Below are positions 33,950 through 45,594 of a stretch of 64,000 nt of DNA, piece after piece. The translations under genes and the position numbers were made by a program. The notes below the pieces were generated by a model. The model was given only the letters and a program-made list of their open reading frames with translations. It had not been told where the DNA came from and did not search any database. The number at the start of each line of letters is the position of its first letter. Position 1 is the stretch's first letter. This DNA comes from Hofstenia miamia (lineage: Eukaryota; Xenacoelomorpha; Acoela), in contig SCFE01000054.1 in NCBI GenBank assembly GCA_004352715.1, positions 1,469,674 through 1,533,673 of the forward strand, given 5' to 3'.

Positions 33950-34560
33950 ACCTGGTGTGCTCTTAGGTTACGGATAGGTATAGGAGTTTTTTACCGTTAT
34001 AGCTTTCCTAATTGTCATTGCTTGTCTGATATTGTTATTGCAGCCTATAGGTTTTACATGTCAATTATATTATCGATGAACTCAAGTTATTTATTACATT
34101 ATTTATTACATTCACTATGCTACATGACGATTGATGATTTAACCATGTTTACATCTAGATGGTTATTACGATTGTATTCTTATATTTTACTATACATAGT
34201 TTATCTAATAGTCACTACATGTTGCTCAATGTGTTGTACGGTAGACCTCTGGCCGACTTCTAGTTCCCAATTTTCGCTGGCGGCATTGATTGTTTACATG
34301 TATCCAGGGCTATTATACATTTCTATATATGTAGGGTTATTATATGTAGGGCCTAATAACAAGCTATTTCAGCGGCAAGGTTGCACAACTTCGCTCATTG
34401 CATCAGTTCGTAATAACAAAAACAATCAATGCCCTAAATTCTTAAGTAGTCGCAATTCCCATTACACTGAGTTCGCTATTCACATAACCATTCCTTGGTT
34501 GTTCTCTATCTCACAGTGGCAGTTCCATTGGTAAGATGTGGCTGGCGGAGGTGCTCCTGG
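33950..34560 (+). repeat. interspersed repeat, copy 2 (see 20520-21060)
   Basis: Shares ordered words with copy 1: TAGCTTTCCTAATTG near 33999, ATTGATTGTTTACATGTA near 34285, CCAGGGCTATTA near 34304, TGTAGGGTTATTA near 34330, AACAAGCTA near 34357, AATCAATGCCCTAAATTCTT near 34424. This copy is less AT-rich, with more CG dinucleotides, and looks younger. The plus-strand frame 33893-34534 (213 codons) lies over it. It is Tyr-, Leu- and Cys-rich (for example TTCCSMCCTVDLWPTSSS), matches nothing I know, and is probably not a gene. The element type is unknown. Confidence 0.6.
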
Positions 34561-36156
34561 ACATGCACGCCTACTTTTAAGTGTCGATCCTGTCTTCCAG
34601 TATCTGTTTTACCTAAATATGTTGGAGTAAATTGAGTAGCTAAAAGGCTCTTGTGTATTAAATTAGTTTAATAGACTGCACACTTATTGGAAAGGAGAGA
34701 AATTGGAAAAGTGTCAACTCTGTTTAATGGTTAAGCTAAGAAAAGTAATAGTTTTCTCTAAGTAAACTCATCACAGCGGGTTGGCATGATTCTACGCAAA
34801 TCATTGAACAGTCCATATGCCTTTAACACTTTTTTCAATTCTTTTGCAGACCTTTTTTCATGATTTGCAATACACTTATAACACAAAACTATATTAAAGA
34901 ACTGTTAAACTTCAAAAGCAATGGAAAGCATTTCTAATAGCATGTGACTTTGTGTTTAGAATTAATCCAATAGAATACTCAAAGAATGACCCACAAACTG
35001 TTCTTTGATATGTTTGATATTTTGAATGGTGTTTTGTATTTTTGAAGTACATTTACACTTTTCTTAGATAGTATAGCTTTTGCAGTACCCTAGATTTAGA
35101 AATAAGCTATGGCTGTATTTCGGGAGTCACAGTGGTGTAGTCCTATTTTGTTAACAATGAGGGCCTTATTAATTTAAAAGTTTTGGGACCCCATGCTGGT
35201 CATAAAATGCTTACACACACCCTTCTATTCAAAATTAAACAGAAATTCAACTCTTAATTAATTGAGATCTCTATTAGTTTCGGCTTGACTATCATCAACT
35301 GAATGGTGTCTAAGCAACCAAATCCTCTACAATTTCAACAGACTGCATTTTCATTCCAAAGGCAATACAGTAGACGCTTTATAATACAGTACACTTTATA
35401 AATCTACTGAAAATATATCACTCCCTAATACATCCAAATTTATCTGGAATTGATTTCTACATTGAAAACCCATCTGTTAATAAATGCAATACCCCTATTA
35501 ATAAATCTAATTTTTCTAAGAGAATGACCGAATTATGTATTGAATCGCGAAACTTATTGTCATAGATGATACTGAGGTTGAAATTCTGCGCTCAAGAGGC
35601 TACAAAGCATATGAATTTGTTGGAGGCCATATATATGATCCAGTGAACTTGGAATTAGTTTCTTGGAACATCAAAAACAGTTAGATCAAAGCCGGATCTA
35701 CTGCTTTGGGGGGCTGTTTAATGAAGAATCGAATTTTCCATCACCTCTACTCTATTGACTGAAAAGAAAGTTTTTAGATGGCTATTGATTGGTGATATTA
35801 TAGTTTCGGGTGTGAAGGAAGAAGACATGCTTAATGAGCTAGTCCACGACATTGTGGATTGCAAACGAGAGTAAATCGATCTTAACGTAAAGGTAACTAC
35901 TCTTGACCCTCCGACAGCTGCGGAAATGCGACATTGCCTTTTTGAATTGGAATATAGTTTCAATAGTCTTGGATACAGCAAAATAGACGCCTCTGTTGCT
36001 TGCAAAGTGCATCAGCCCTGAATTATAGGAAAAGTTCCCCTAAAACAAGTAATTCTTGATAAATTTAATGTCTGCCAAAAACAGAACATTTGTTGAGACT
36101 TCTATAAATTGCCTAGCAATGGTTATAACTTTCTAGTGTTTGCAATTTTCCTTTTA
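34561..36156. other. 1.6 kb with transposon-like pieces, unclassified
   Basis: CAGTGGTGTAG near 35149 resembles a hAT end, followed by words such as GAGGGCC and GGGACCCC common in such elements. Plus-strand frames at about 35755-36020 give KKVFRWLLIGDIIVSGVKEE and AEMRHCLFELEYSFNSLGYS, a protein-like relic with stops, possibly a transposase tail. A matching right end was not found. Confidence 0.35.
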
Positions 36157-36346
36157 GTTATTGGACCCCCACCCCACTGCACCCCTGCGGAGCCATAGTG
36201 CCCGAGCTAACAATAGTGTATGACCTATCTGCCTTTGTTTTTGACAAACGCTTTGCTATAGCGCAATATATTGTAGGATCATCACCCAGGCCGAGATGTG
36301 CATTAACTCGTGTATATTTAGTAACACTAACCGGCCGATTCTCCAT
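36157..36346 (-). other. unrecognised 62-codon open frame in a GC-richer patch
   Basis: The minus-strand frame from ATG at 36346 has mixed composition (VNAHLGLGDDPTIYCAIAKR) and unusually many CG dinucleotides for this window. No motif, start context or partner exon was identified. It may be the coding scrap of a transposon or a chance frame. Confidence 0.25.
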
Positions 36347-36349
36347 CGC

Positions 36350-38556
36350 GGGGTAATGTCTATTTTGTTTAACCTTTGTTGTCTCGTTTACACGTCGAAC
36401 TTAGTCCAAACTACATTTAGATCCATCCGAGTATATGAAGTAACCACTACTATTTAGGTAATTCGATTGGAGAGACTACAGTTCGTGATGGGCCACTGCC
36501 TGAAGCGGTATCAGATCACTGAGAAGCCATCCGCCTTCCTGAACATTCCAATGGCCGACTACTCAGCTCATGCTGAGTGTACCCTAACTACTTGGTGATA
36601 ATAAATGCCAGTCACAATTCGACTTAATAGCTCATGCTCAAGAATGTGTTTTTCAGTAATATGACTAATACACAAAAATGCAGAGACACTAGCTGCTAGT
36701 AAAAGCTAGTTAATAAATAAGGCAGCTTCCTATCCTACATTTAAAATAGAAATAATAATCAATAATGAATGACACCAACTACGACAAAATTAAAAAGAAT
36801 CAAACTATCTACCTACCTACAGAAAAAATATGTACAATCAACAACATTACGATAATAAAGTAAACAGTCTCCTAGTTGTAACAAATTTGTAAAATAAGAT
36901 ACTAAATAAGTAACATCCCTAGGTTTGGCTCACTCGCCTTATTGCGAACTTATTTACTACATGTAGCAACTCAAGATCAGTAGCCAGCTAAGCATGATAT
37001 AAAAACTCCTATTCGTGTTCCTAACTTAGATGCATGCGATTGATCAAGGCACTAACTAAATTTCCTCTCGCAACAGCCTGTGGATCGTTACATGCATGAA
37101 ATGCTTAACTGCGCATTATCTAATAATTAATCAAACTGAATAAATATAGATAAACTGCTAAGGAGTTTATTTTCCATCAACTGACTGTTCATCTTAGTAC
37201 ATATTTATATAAAATTACTGCAAACATATTTTTATCTAAACAAGTACCTGTCACCGTTTTATTTCAGCCGTCTACATAGAATACTTCTGCGTGAAAATGG
37301 CGGCTATCTAAAATCAACGTCGAGCTAATTGTCCACATGTGATTTGTCAAAAGAGTTAAAGCGGTAAATACTCGCTTTACAATTTTTCAAATAACATGAC
37401 GTGATGCTAATCTATTAAAAGTACAAAAGTGATATGAATAAGTTTTATATTAAATTGATATTCGATCTTGGTTATTTCTTATCTTTCTTGGTTTTCCATA
37501 TTCTCCGAAAATTCCCGAACTTGCCAAGATAGAAATTTGGTATGATAAACATTTCCTTAGATATAAATTTTGCGTTTTCAAAAAAAGTAGAAGTGATTTA
37601 AAATAATTCAGACGTATGCTGTAAAAATGTTATTAGCAACAATATCATGAAGTTGAATAACTACACTTTAGGACAATAGAAAATTGCGCACAGTAGGGCC
37701 TTCCTAACATATGTTAATAACACACTGACACAGTGTAGAGTCTATACAATGACCTCAATTAGGACATCCAATTAATAATGTTACCACAATTTTCATTTGT
37801 CTTTCTTTCAGTACTTTTTAAGATTGTGAGGTGCGGTACACCGCGACATGCCGCAGTATCCAATTAGGAAAACGCTCATAGCGCGGTGAGAAAACTTGCG
37901 GTAGCACCTTCTGTCATAGAATATACAATCTCGAGAAAAAATTAATATCAAATGTACCAATAATAATTATTTTATGAAAAATATAACTATGAAATATTAA
38001 TAGAATTAGTACTTTGAATGAAAAGAATCTTTAGCAGCAAACTTTATTAACTTTTTAAGTTGCTAAGCTCAAAAGTAGATATTTTGCGCTATCAGTGGTA
38101 ACTTTCGATCCATTGCAGTATACCGTGATGAAATTAATATTTGTGCGGCGATGGAAAAATAATTCTGCGGTATGGCAGCAACGTATATGGTATAAAATTG
38201 TCCTACGACAATAATTAATAAAACTAAATTGGAAATAGTGTAACATGCTACTGTGCAAAGGGTCGTGGATTTTGCGTCACCAGGTTTTCCAATTCTTTCG
38301 AAAAAATTTGATTTTAAACTACAGAGAGTTCAACGACGGGCAGAACAATATAGACAATAATTACTTCTATTTGCGAAAACCTTTTCTCGAAATCATTGAC
38401 TTTCCTCAATGACTCCCAAAGTTTTACCCAGATCTGGACATAATTATTATGAACCAGAACAAAGAAAACATAGTATTCCGATTATCAAATCTGAAATGTA
38501 AAAATTTGTTTATTTTTTAAAGTAGCTTTCATTTGCCAGTTTATTATTATAACCTT
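36350..38556. other. 2.2 kb without recognised gene
   Basis: A GCGGT-rich stretch at about 37824-38190 (GGTGCGGTACACCGCG, GCGCGGTGAG, TGCGGTATGGCAGC) resembles the insertion at 17114-17575 and may be a related element. AAAATGGCGGC near 37294 sits in a mildly GC-richer spot. No exon could be assigned. Confidence 0.4.
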
Positions 38557-39568
38557 TATCATACGATTCTATTCAATTGGATTCTATATTCTCCATAGAC
38601 ATTCCGATTTCCAATAAAATGTACTTTACCCAACAAATTTGTGAGATTTAGGCTGAAGCGGTCTCGAATTTTGCACACTTACCCCATTCCGCGGGAAATT
38701 AAATTCTAATCTTCATTATGTAATTGCATACGACATTGATTTTAAATTCCTATTAAGTTGCAATTTACATCCATAGCTTAGCTTATGAAGCACTGTAAAA
38801 TTTGACGGAATCCTCAAATATCAGCAAATGTACGGGATCATTGTCTGAGTAACTATATCGACTGCTTAGTAAAACAAATAAAAACTTCACTTAATTCTGT
38901 GTGTTTGGAATTAACGAAATTAGGAAAAAGATTTTTCAAGGATGTATACACACGCAATTAGGTGTCGAAAACCTTGAGCTCATTCATTTTATCTATAAAT
39001 TTCATGCACTTCTATAAAAGTAACTTCATAATGCGAAAATTTGGTGATACTACATATATATATATATATATATAGTTTCACCAAATTTTCGCATTATGAA
39101 GTTACTTTTATAGAAGTGCATGAAATTTATAGATAAAATGAATGAGCTCAAGGTTTTCGACACCTAATTGCGTGTGTATACATCCTTGAAAAATCTTTTT
39201 CCTAATTTCGTTAATTCCAAACACACAGAATTAAGTGAAGTTTTTATTTGTTTTACTAAGCAGTCGATATAGTTACTCAGACAATGATCCCGTACATTTG
39301 CTGATATTTGAGGATTCCGTCAAATTTTACAGTGCTTCATAAGCTAAGCTATGGATGTAAATTGCAACTTAATAGGAATTTAAAATCAATGTCGTATGCA
39401 ATTACATAATGAAGATTAGAATTTAATTTCCCGCGGAATGGGGTAAGTGTGCAAAATTCGAGACCGCTTCAGCCTAAATCTCACAAATTTGTTGGGTAAA
39501 GTACATTTTATTGGAAATCGGAATGTCTATGGAGAATATAGAATCCAATTGAATAGAATCGTATGATA
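38557..39568. repeat. perfect 491-bp inverted repeat (palindrome)
   Basis: The left arm is 38557-39047, the right arm 39078-39568. Sections compared (for example 38581-38700 against 39425-39544) are identical in reverse complement, and the ends match exactly. The 30-base spacer is a TA tract. The right arm ends exactly at the gap base n at 39569, next to the broken last exon of the TPM gene. Perfect identity beside a gap in an otherwise diverged region suggests a fold-back assembly error, although a recent inverted duplication is possible. Confidence 0.95.
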
Positions 39569-39569
39569 N

Positions 39570-42500
39570 ACCACCGTCGCTGCCTCCAAAGCTGAAAAAG
39601 TTTGTGGTGTGATGAGAAGAAGAAGAGGATCCACCGCCTTTGCAAAACCCAAAATAATTACAAAGAAACACGACTCCAACTATCAGACCAGCTCCTCCTC
39701 CAATAAACAGTAAAAGAACAAAAATATTTGAAAATATTCCTTCACCCATGCTATCTGATGATGGATGAGATTCATAGTATATCAGTTTATCTACTACAGC
39801 TTCCAAGCCTCTAGCATAGTCTTTATCTTTAAGATAAGGTATTGCAACTTGGATAGTATTACTGATGGCAATATCAGGAATATAATTGCTCACACTTGGT
39901 GATGTTGAAATATGTATCTAAATTTTTCATTTTTGAGATTAATGTTATCATAATTCATATATGATTTGCTATATTTGCAACAATTTTAATGATTTATCGC
40001 GTGAAAGTTTGCCCCATTTTCATTCTAAAAATTAATATTTGTGCTTAGCACTGAAAAATTGAAAATCAGAAAAAACAAAAAATTTACTGAATTGTTATGC
40101 TACACAAAAAATTTGCGAATTTAAAGCATATTTATTGCATATTTATCTGCAAATTTTTTCAAAAAAAACAACAAAATTTTCTCGCTCTTTGCAGATTCGC
40201 TATGAAATTGAATTCAATTTTTAATGAAATGCGACAAAGCATTGTTCTAATGATATCTTGAAGTCTTTGTGATTTTTCAGATTTTACATCAATACTTAAC
40301 TCGATCCATAGTATTGAAAATCTGGATGAAAATGATGTGTTTTGAAAATTAGTGATACTAAAAATATTCTCTACTGTATTATATTATCCAGTGGCAATTT
40401 TAGGAAAATGTATTAAAAAAACTAAATTTAAACTACCTTTCCATCATCTTTTCCTAGTATTATAATAATAGAATTATCACAGGAACTGAGTTTCCAATAA
40501 TGTAAATTTAGTTGATCCGCTACTTCTTTGTATGCAGCAGATTTGGATTGCGCCCTAAAATTATGAAATTACTTCAGTTGAAGAATTGCAGATTTATATT
40601 AGCAATTGAATTTCAAACGATCGTAAGCTTTAAAGGGCTTGTTCACTCTAAATATTTTCGATATACACGAAATTTTTTTGTGAAAACAGTATTATTTGAA
40701 ATGTGCAAAACTAAACTTACGTTAGAAAAATACTATAAAATTATCACACGTAATTAGTGCTAATTAAAGGAATAATTTTCTACAATATTAGTTAACTTTG
40801 ATCTAAAATTTTCTAGTTTTGATTCAAATATGGGCAATTCTCAAAAAAATATTTTAAAGGATATAAGGTATAATTTAATTCAACATTCAGCAATTTACAA
40901 ATAGTTACCCAATATATAGTTGATTAAAGACCGCAATTCCTATTTGTAACCCTTTGCAAGGAATTGAATCTTCACATCTACATTCCGTTTCTGAAGATAC
41001 AGAGGAAAGCTGCCTAGCAAGAGATCTAGCTAAATTTTTCAGTAATTAAAATTATTTACATATACTTTAAATTGCATAGTGCTTAGATACTAACTGAACA
41101 ATAATAACATTGTACAAATATGTATAGTAGTGTGATAAATATGTTCTTTACTATGTTGATCGAATTGATAGTTAGTATAGTTTTTGTCAAACGTATTTTT
41201 TTTGAAAATCTGAAAATATTTACAAATGCATTTTCAATCAGGTCATATTTATATAAACAAATGATTGAAAGAAATTGCACAAATGGGCTCTTCTCAATAA
41301 AGTCGAATTCTAATCCAAAATATAAATTGGTTTACCCTATAACTTCCATAGAAAAGTCATCTGTTGTAAATAGTTACATTAAAACAAAGATGAAACTTGA
41401 AAAGCTTTAGCTGTTAATTCTGCAATAGAACAATTCAACTGATAAATGTGATTTACCTATTGCTTGCCAAAATTTTCTGTCTAACACTACTGTACATAGA
41501 TTCGAATTAGAATCCAACATATATTCAGACTCTGATTTGATTTCGTATATTTGTTAGTCCATATTTGAATATTGGTTAATATTAAATTAATATTAAGTCT
41601 TCAATATTCGATTTTAATCTAAGTCAAATTTTTTTGCAAAATTAGAACGAGGCTAAATCTATGTATTTCGTAAATATTTGCAAATATAGGAATCTTTCAC
41701 AGATAGAAATTTTAAAATAAGGCAGTTTTGATTCATTGTAAATTATGGAAGATGTTAGAAGCATGTCCTCATAATGCTGGATGAAGCATTCAAATTTCAG
41801 TGAGGACCAGCATGATGTGTTGTAATATATCAATGTCTATACCTCGTACAAGTATACTCTTAACAAAGTCCAACAAAAAACATTCTAAAAAACGGGTGAT
41901 TTACTTTGCAATTTTATCTGGTCACCGGATCAAATCTTATTAGGATCGAAATGGTCACCATGTCACATTTTGTGACCTTGTTGCAACTCTGATACAGCAC
42001 AGAAAAATTGAAATTCATTTGAAGGAGACGATTACTATATTACATAAAGCTATTGAACACAAAAAATTTACGATAAAAATCTACTTTTCAATTTGATTTA
42101 GCTCATAAGGATTATAAATTATTCAATTATTTATGTTAATGAAAATGTGTTTACAAATATTCTATTGTAAAATACGAGCGTAAATGCGTAAATTATTAAA
42201 ACCACAGAAGTAGAATCGGGTTGGAATTTTAAAACTTGATAAAAATTATAATTCATAATATGTATTAAAAATTTTTTTTGATGTTTTGTAAAAGAATATA
42301 ATATTTTTAAGGCTTCCATGGTGTCAGCTGCAATTGAGGAGCGCCTTTTAGTCACAATAAGCCCACAAGAAGAGAGGTCCTTCTGAGATCAACCACAAAC
42401 AAACTTCAATATTATAATAATTATTATTATATCTTGTTAAAGCTTAAAAAATTATTTTCCACACGAACTCAACCCACTTTCAAAAACTCATCGTTACCCG

Positions 42501-42757
42501 ATCCGAACTCGATTTCATCTCTGTTAAGCCACTATTGACTTGTATTCAGAAGAAGCATTTTTATATAACACTACATATTATAAATGCATACCATCATCTG
42601 AATACAAGACTTCATCTAAATTGCAAATGTTGGAGGGAGATCTCATGTTACACTTTCCATATTCTTTCTGTGGATTTGGTATTTGGGCAACACGGTAAGG
42701 ATCTGCTACTACGCAGACGAACTGCGTTAATAAAATAGAGAACACTATGTTTCGCAT
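39570..42757 (-). CDS. TPM-domain membrane protein, copy B (3' end missing)
   Basis: Paralogue of the gene at 45595-51920 with the same structure. Exons: 42592-42757 (166 bp), 40909-41029 (121), 40437-40554 (118), and 39570-39917, which is cut by the gap at 39569. Every junction has GT-AG (donors GTATGC, GTAACT, GTAGTT; acceptors TTTAG, TTTAG, TTTAG) with phases 1, 2 and 0, as in copy A. The product starts with a signal peptide (RNIVFSILLTQFVCVVADP), then a Cys pair (KCNMRSPSNIC), the TPM core (DKDYARGLEAVVDKL), one membrane segment (FVLLLFIGGGAGLIVGVVFL) and a Ser/His run (SSSSSHHTTNFF). The last ~18 residues and the stop are lost. Exons 1-3 differ from copy A at 7/55, 8/41 and 10/39 residues. 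Family role: see copy A. Whether it is functional cannot be judged past the gap. Confidence 0.9.
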
Positions 42758-42835
42758 TAATGCACTTAGGTTACTCTAATCAGTGAACAGTGGCTTGTCG
42801 GTTGCTAAACAAATCAATTCGCTGTGGTTAGTGCA
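42758..42835 (-). promoter_or_regulatory. conserved block upstream of TPM copy B
   Basis: Just upstream of the start codon, the genomic word GTTGCTAAACAAAT (about 42800) recurs upstream of copy A (about 51960), within similar surroundings (CAGTG...TGTCRGTTGCTAAACAAAT). It contains TAAACA, a forkhead-like core. It may be 5' untranslated or promoter sequence retained after duplication. Confidence 0.4.
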
Positions 42836-45594
42836 AATACAATTTGACAAGAAATTTTTATACAATAATTTGCATAGTGTTTGTGCCAACAATTAGAGAA
42901 GAGTTAGATAAGTAAAGGATTGCTTTTAAAATATAAAAATAATAATATAAATATAATACTTATAGAATAAAAATTCTAGTTTATAGCTTCTGTAAAACAC
43001 ACCTAAAATATTTGAAACTAATGTAAATACCATTATTCTTACATTACACACAGAATAACCGGGCAGTCACCTCAAGAATGTATTAGGCTACTGATGTGGT
43101 GCATTAAGACAGAAAGTTATTGAAATAATTCACTAAAAATAGAATAAAATTTACAGTTTACAAGTCTTCTACAAATAAAATTGCAAGCATTGTAAACTAT
43201 ATAATTTAAATTCCATTCAAATTAAATATACATAAACTACAAAAAATTTAATGATGTCTTATTGGCTTTTGCACCTTATTTTGATTTTTTTACAAACCTA
43301 AGCATATAACTAAGTGAAAAAACTGGGTTAGAGAAATTTGAAACGCTTTGCCTTTCAGCAACTCCATTCTTATTAAATGTCTCAGAAAAATATTTTTGAT
43401 AAAAACAAGATCGCTATCTGCTATTATTCAATATTGTAATATTCACATTTTTAATCATTTATTTTCAGAATTTCGAGCATTTTCTGCAATTCTGTGGAAG
43501 TTCTAGACCCATATTTCATATAGAAAATGTATGAATGACAAATCAACGAGTATGTATACAAAATCCTGTATTACAAGTTGTATACAGCTACAACCTTGAA
43601 AGTAAATAATATCCAATACCAAAATTTTGTGATATCACAATGTGCTTAATATTTGGCAGACTTCAAAATATGGGAAAGTTAACGGACGTTTACGGTTATT
43701 TAAATGTTGCTAAATTTTTGTATTCAATAAAAATAAAACAGAAAATATGTCATTTTCCGTTTAAGTTCTACGATAGTCTTTTAACAACTATGTATAAAAT
43801 CTACAATTTAAGAGTTTTATTAGGCATATCATTTCAATTTTTGAACCGGCCTTCCTCGCGCAATTGTTGCACACATGGCCTTTATATCTCGTCTTGTTTT
43901 AAAACCCTGCTTATCTGTTTTGCATGCAAACAATGTTATTTCCTACAGCATTTCTTAAACGGTTTTCTCTTCCTGTTGTTTGTTTACAATTCTACATTTG
44001 TTGAATTTTAAATTTGTTTATCAAAAAATCTCACTCGCATATAATTGAAATTTATTATCCATTTTTAGTTTACTTCGAATGACGAAATAATTAACCACAA
44101 TTTTTTTAATCTTGTTCACAATTGTTATGTAATAATGTGGCAAGCTTAGAAACATTCCGTAACTAATATCCTTAAACATTATTCATTGATTACTGAATAA
44201 ATGTATGTACATTATTTCACAATTTTTCTACTTAATAAAAACCCATTTTAATAAATGATTCCCATTAGAAGGTGGAATTTGCTCACAAACTAGTGTTCAA
44301 TTCGAAACAGAGCAATGCTAAATACGTGAATTTCAATAATGAGACAATTAGCATTGGAACAGCAAATTCGTAAAAAATCACGTCATAGGAAAAAAATTAA
44401 TACTCGAGTAGCCTATACGCACAAACAACAACAATTATGGGCAGCGCTAAATTTGCTTTCATTCAGTTTGAATTTTAACTGTAAAAAAATTCATTTATTT
44501 ATTATGATTTCTTCTTTTGAAACAAATTCTGTTCAATCATTATTATATAGAAAATTGAATTTACTGTAAAGTATTTGAAAGAGTTGAATTGAATTGAAGA
44601 ATCTTTAAAAACATTGATGTTTTAGTAAATGAGACAAATCATTTTTCAGAATATTTAATGTAGGTTTGATTTGAAACTTATACAAATTTCATTTCAATAT
44701 AGAAAGATTGATTCGATTTGTTGTCAAAAAGTTGCATTCAACATTCTGTAATATCCTTGCTAATTCTTGGAATTTTTTGACGTATATTTTAGGAGAAAGA
44801 CACATTTTTTATTTTAATTTTAGCAAAGCTATGCATCTTTTAAATTACAATTCAGACAAAAAATCATTTTTTGTTTTCAATCAGTTTGATTGCTGTTGAT
44901 TGTACCAAAATCCCAATATAGGGTAATAGTGATTTCTAAGCAGCCTTTTTTATGACATTGCAACAAACATTTCAGCAGTCATTTCGCAACTATATATGGT
45001 GACAATTTATAGATAAATCTGGCAAATCAGAAATTAATTTGCATTTAATTACTAAACAAGTTTTGAAATGATAATCTTTTGAAATAGAAAAAATCATTTA
45101 GCTTTTTTATATTTAAAGGTAAAAAATGATTATGAATAAATTATTTTGAACATTCATTTTACTCATTATTTGCAGTATTACATAGAAGGAATTAGGGTAT
45201 ATGCAACATAATTACAGAGTAATATCATCATGCTGAAATTTTTTGTACTTGGAACAACACATCACCCAAAAAAACACATCAATTTAATGTTGTCAATATT
45301 GGTCAAAGCTTTGCCAAATTTTTTTATCTTTTCAATTTCGCATTCACAAAACGATTACAGGAGCTCTGCAAGAAACTAAAATACTGTTTAATGAAACTTT
45401 TCTAAATCGGAATATTGGCCAATCAAATCATCCAAACTGAAGGTCGCGTTGCAGGGATTGTTTCTGTTCTCCTTAGTTTGATTAGTATGAGCTCTACTTA
45501 CAATATATGAAACGCATTGGAATGGTAAAAGTATCAAAATATTATTTTACATTAAATGTTAATCTTATATTTACAAAATGTGTTAAGTAAATCT
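42836..45594. other. intergenic, between the two TPM genes
   Basis: 2.8 kb, AT-rich. The plus-strand frame 43640-44011 (123 codons; Phe, Tyr, Leu and Cys-rich) shows no family motif and no splice context, and is probably chance or an antisense transposon scrap. Nothing else was supported. Confidence 0.45.

Noticed and set aside
33893-34534. 213-codon plus-strand open frame
   Set aside because: It lies over an interspersed repeat whose other copy (20520-21060) does not keep the frame, and it shows no motif. A gene is unlikely.
39474-39530. Continuation of TPM copy B into 39474-39568 as its true C-terminus
   Set aside because: Past the n at 39569 the sequence is the palindrome arm. The open frame there is unrelated to the Gly-rich end of copy A.
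43640-44011. 123-codon plus-strand open frame between the TPM genes
   Set aside because: Rich in Phe, Tyr, Cys and Leu with no motif, start context or splice site; likely chance.
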